This document shows, one piece after another, positions 18,924 to 20,274 of a DNA stretch of 20,274 bases. Position numbers and translations under genes: made by a program. The stretch lies in assembly GCA_035644935.1 (NCBI GenBank), contig DASQNO010000048.1, forward strand, positions 1-20,274, read 5' to 3'. Within the stretch, counting starts at the first letter, position 1; every line of letters starts with the position of its first letter. The notes under the pieces were generated by a model. It was given only the letters and a program-made list of their open reading frames with translations, was not told where the DNA came from and ran no database searches. Source of the stretch: CADCVW01 sp035644935 (lineage in GTDB: Bacteria; Pseudomonadota; Alphaproteobacteria; Sphingomonadales; Sphingomonadaceae).

Positions 18924-20274
18924 CTACCGTCCCCGGAACAGGCCGCCGAGCAGCCCGCGCAGCAGCGTATTGGCAACCTTGTTGGCGACCTGGCGCTTGA
19001 CGGCGCGGCCGACGTGCCGGGTCATTTCCTCGCCCAGCGATGGATTGGCGCGCCGCTCCCGCAACGCCTTCGCCTCTTCCCTCATCGCCGCGGTGCGCGC
19101 GCGAGCCGCTTCCTTCTCCGCTAGCGCAGCGGCCTTGGCCTCGGCGGCCTCCGCCTTCGTTGCGGCAGCGGCGGCTGCGGCTTCCTGCCCGCGCGCGCCC
19201 AGCACTTCCTCCGCCGATTGGCGGTCGATCGGCTCGTCATAGGTGTCGCCGACAGGCGATGCGGCGATGACAGCGGCGCGCTCGGCCGCGGTGATCGCGC
19301 CGATGCGCGACGAGGGCGGGCGGATGGTGGTGCGCTCAACGGGCGACGGGGCACCGTCCGAGCCCAGCGTCGACACCAGCGCCTCGCCAGTCTGCAGCTC
19401 GGTAATCGCCGTCTCTACATCCAGCCCGGGATTGATCCGGAAGGACTCCGCGGCGGCGCGGATCGCGCGCTGGTCGCGCGGTGTGTAGGCGCGCAGCGCG
19501 TGCTGAATGCGGTTGCCCAGCTGGCCCGCGATCCGTTCGGGGATGTCGATCGGGTTTTGCGTGACGAAATAGATGCCGACGCCCTTGGACCGGATCAGCC
19601 GCACGACCCGCTCGATCTGGTCGGCGAGCGCGGCGGGCGCGTCGTCGAACAGCAGATGCGCCTCGTCGAAGAAGAAGACGAGCTTGGGCTTGGGCAGGTC
19701 GCCGACCTCGGGCAGCGTCTCGAACAGTTCGGACAGCATCCACAAAAGCAGCGTCGCGTAGGCGCGCGGCGAGCGCATCAATTTGTCGGCGGCGAGGATC
19801 GAGATCACGCCGCGCCCGGTCTCGTCGGTGCGGAAGAAGTCGGCGACGTCGAGCGCCGGCTCCCCGAACAGGCGATCGCCGCCCTGCCCTTCCAGCTGCA
19901 GCAGCTGGCGCTGGATGGTGCCGACGCTGGCGCGGGCGATGTTGCCGTACCGCACCGACAGTTCGCGCGCGTTTTCCGACAGGTGGACGAGCAGCGCCTG
20001 CAGGTCTTCGAGGTCGAGCAGCAGCAAGCCTTCGTCGTCGGCGTAGCGGAACGCGGCGGAGAGCACGCCTTCCTGCGTTTCGTTGAGCTCCATCAGCCGC
20101 GACAACAGCAACGGGCCCATCTCCGTCACCGTGGTGCGCACCGGGTGCCCGGCCTCGCCGTACAGGTCCCAGAACATCACCGGGAAGGCCTCGTAGCGCC
20201 AGTCCAGCGCCATGTCCGCGGCGCGCGCGGCGAGCTTGGCGTGCAGCGGGGACTCGCTGGAGCCGGCGAACGCA
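18924..20274 (-). CDS. HerA/YjgR-like ATPase (DUF853), C-terminal part
   Basis: About 450 C-terminal residues of a P-loop ATPase are present; the N-terminus with the Walker A motif is beyond the window end. KLVFFFDEAHLLFDD is the Walker B strand with catalytic acidic residues, and FVTQNPIDIPERIAGQLGNR is the sensor segment typical of HerA/YjgR proteins. The region RTTVTEMGPLLLSRLMELNETQEGVL is also characteristic of the family. A long Ala/Glu/Lys-rich coiled coil follows (about 90 residues), then a basic C-terminus GLLGGLFRGR. HerA relatives act in DNA end processing, but the cellular role of YjgR is not established. The stop is TAG at 18924-18926; the gene is convergent with the thioesterase. 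Confidence 0.92.
   Translation of the reverse strand, partial: AFAGSSESPLHAKLAARAADMALDWRYEAFPVMFWDLYGEAGHPVRTTVTEMGPLLLSRLMELNETQEGVLSAAFRYADDEGLLLLDLEDLQALLVHLSENARELSVRYGNIARASVGTIQRQLLQLEGQGGDRLFGEPALDVADFFRTDETGRGVISILAADKLMRSPRAYATLLLWMLSELFETLPEVGDLPKPKLVFFFDEAHLLFDDAPAALADQIERVVRLIRSKGVGIYFVTQNPIDIPERIAGQLGNRIQHALRAYTPRDQRAIRAAAESFRINPGLDVETAITELQTGEALVSTLGSDGAPSPVERTTIRPPSSRIGAITAAERAAVIAASPVGDTYDEPIDRQSAEEVLGARGQEAAAAAAATKAEAAEAKAAALAEKEAARARTAAMREEAKALRERRANPSLGEEMTRHVGRAVKRQVANKVANTLLRGLLGGLFRGR

Noticed and set aside
1..20274. tRNA or rRNA genes, a CRISPR array, or a toxin-antitoxin, phage or defence locus
   Set aside because: I looked for cloverleaf-like arms, regular spaced direct repeats, integrase, transposase and defence domains, and found none. 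The accessory signal here is limited to small palindromes and the GrpB-family gene.

Overview
The window is high-GC DNA from an alphaproteobacterium, most probably a sphingomonad (Sphingomonas or a close relative). This rests on the gene order (rne // amidase - PBP1A - prfB - methyltransferase lipoprotein, and ribF - ileS - lspA - DUF3035 lipoprotein), on a DUF3035/BamF-type lipoprotein (an alphaproteobacterial family), and on strong GC3 codon bias. It is chromosomal core DNA. I see no phage, plasmid, transposase, CRISPR array, tRNA or rRNA.

Layout: (1) 1-457 holds the start of RNase E on the minus strand and a 386-bp divergent region with a strong stem-loop and a candidate promoter. (2) 458-5952 encodes envelope and translation genes on the plus strand: a periplasmic N-acetylmuramoyl-L-alanine amidase, PBP1A, release factor 2, and a methyltransferase-like lipoprotein that overlaps prfB. 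(3) 5957-7375 is the thymidylate/folate pair thyA and folA. (4) 7450-7977 is a GrpB-family gene with atypical codon use, apparently inserted. (5) 8067-12972 runs ribF, ileS, lspA and a BamF-like lipoprotein, a cluster for flavin cofactors, isoleucine charging and lipoprotein maturation. (6) 13034-15437, minus strand, pairs a 3-mercaptopyruvate sulfurtransferase with an iron-sulfur (6-4)-photolyase-type protein whose end overlaps it. (7) 15618-20274 holds a secreted CAP-domain protein, QueF, a 13-repeat Sel1 protein (minus), a hotdog thioesterase and the C-terminal part of a YjgR/HerA-like ATPase (minus).

The most distinctive feature is a cluster of REP-like palindromic elements between about 3.9 and 13.1 kb. 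There are six elements plus one small extra palindrome, in at least four families, and most touch genes. One lies inside the ileS reading frame and is translated as about 39 residues of the synthetase, with a G-quadruplex motif on each strand. One is read through by the N-terminal signal region of the methyltransferase lipoprotein. One supplies the last codons and stop of ribF. One, with the extra palindrome, supplies the tail of sseA. One ends 5 bp before the folA start codon. One sits 22 bp before prfB. This suggests a small-palindrome family that tolerates or exploits landing in and at the edges of essential genes, in the manner of Rickettsia palindromic elements.

Other points: prfB is a single frame, with the usual programmed-frameshift position closed to CTC-GAC. 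A segment of the ileS editing domain has clearly different codon use. The photolyase has four cysteines at the spacing of the Fe-S cluster of PhrB-type enzymes. All assignments come from reading the sequence and from memory of protein families; no database search was run.
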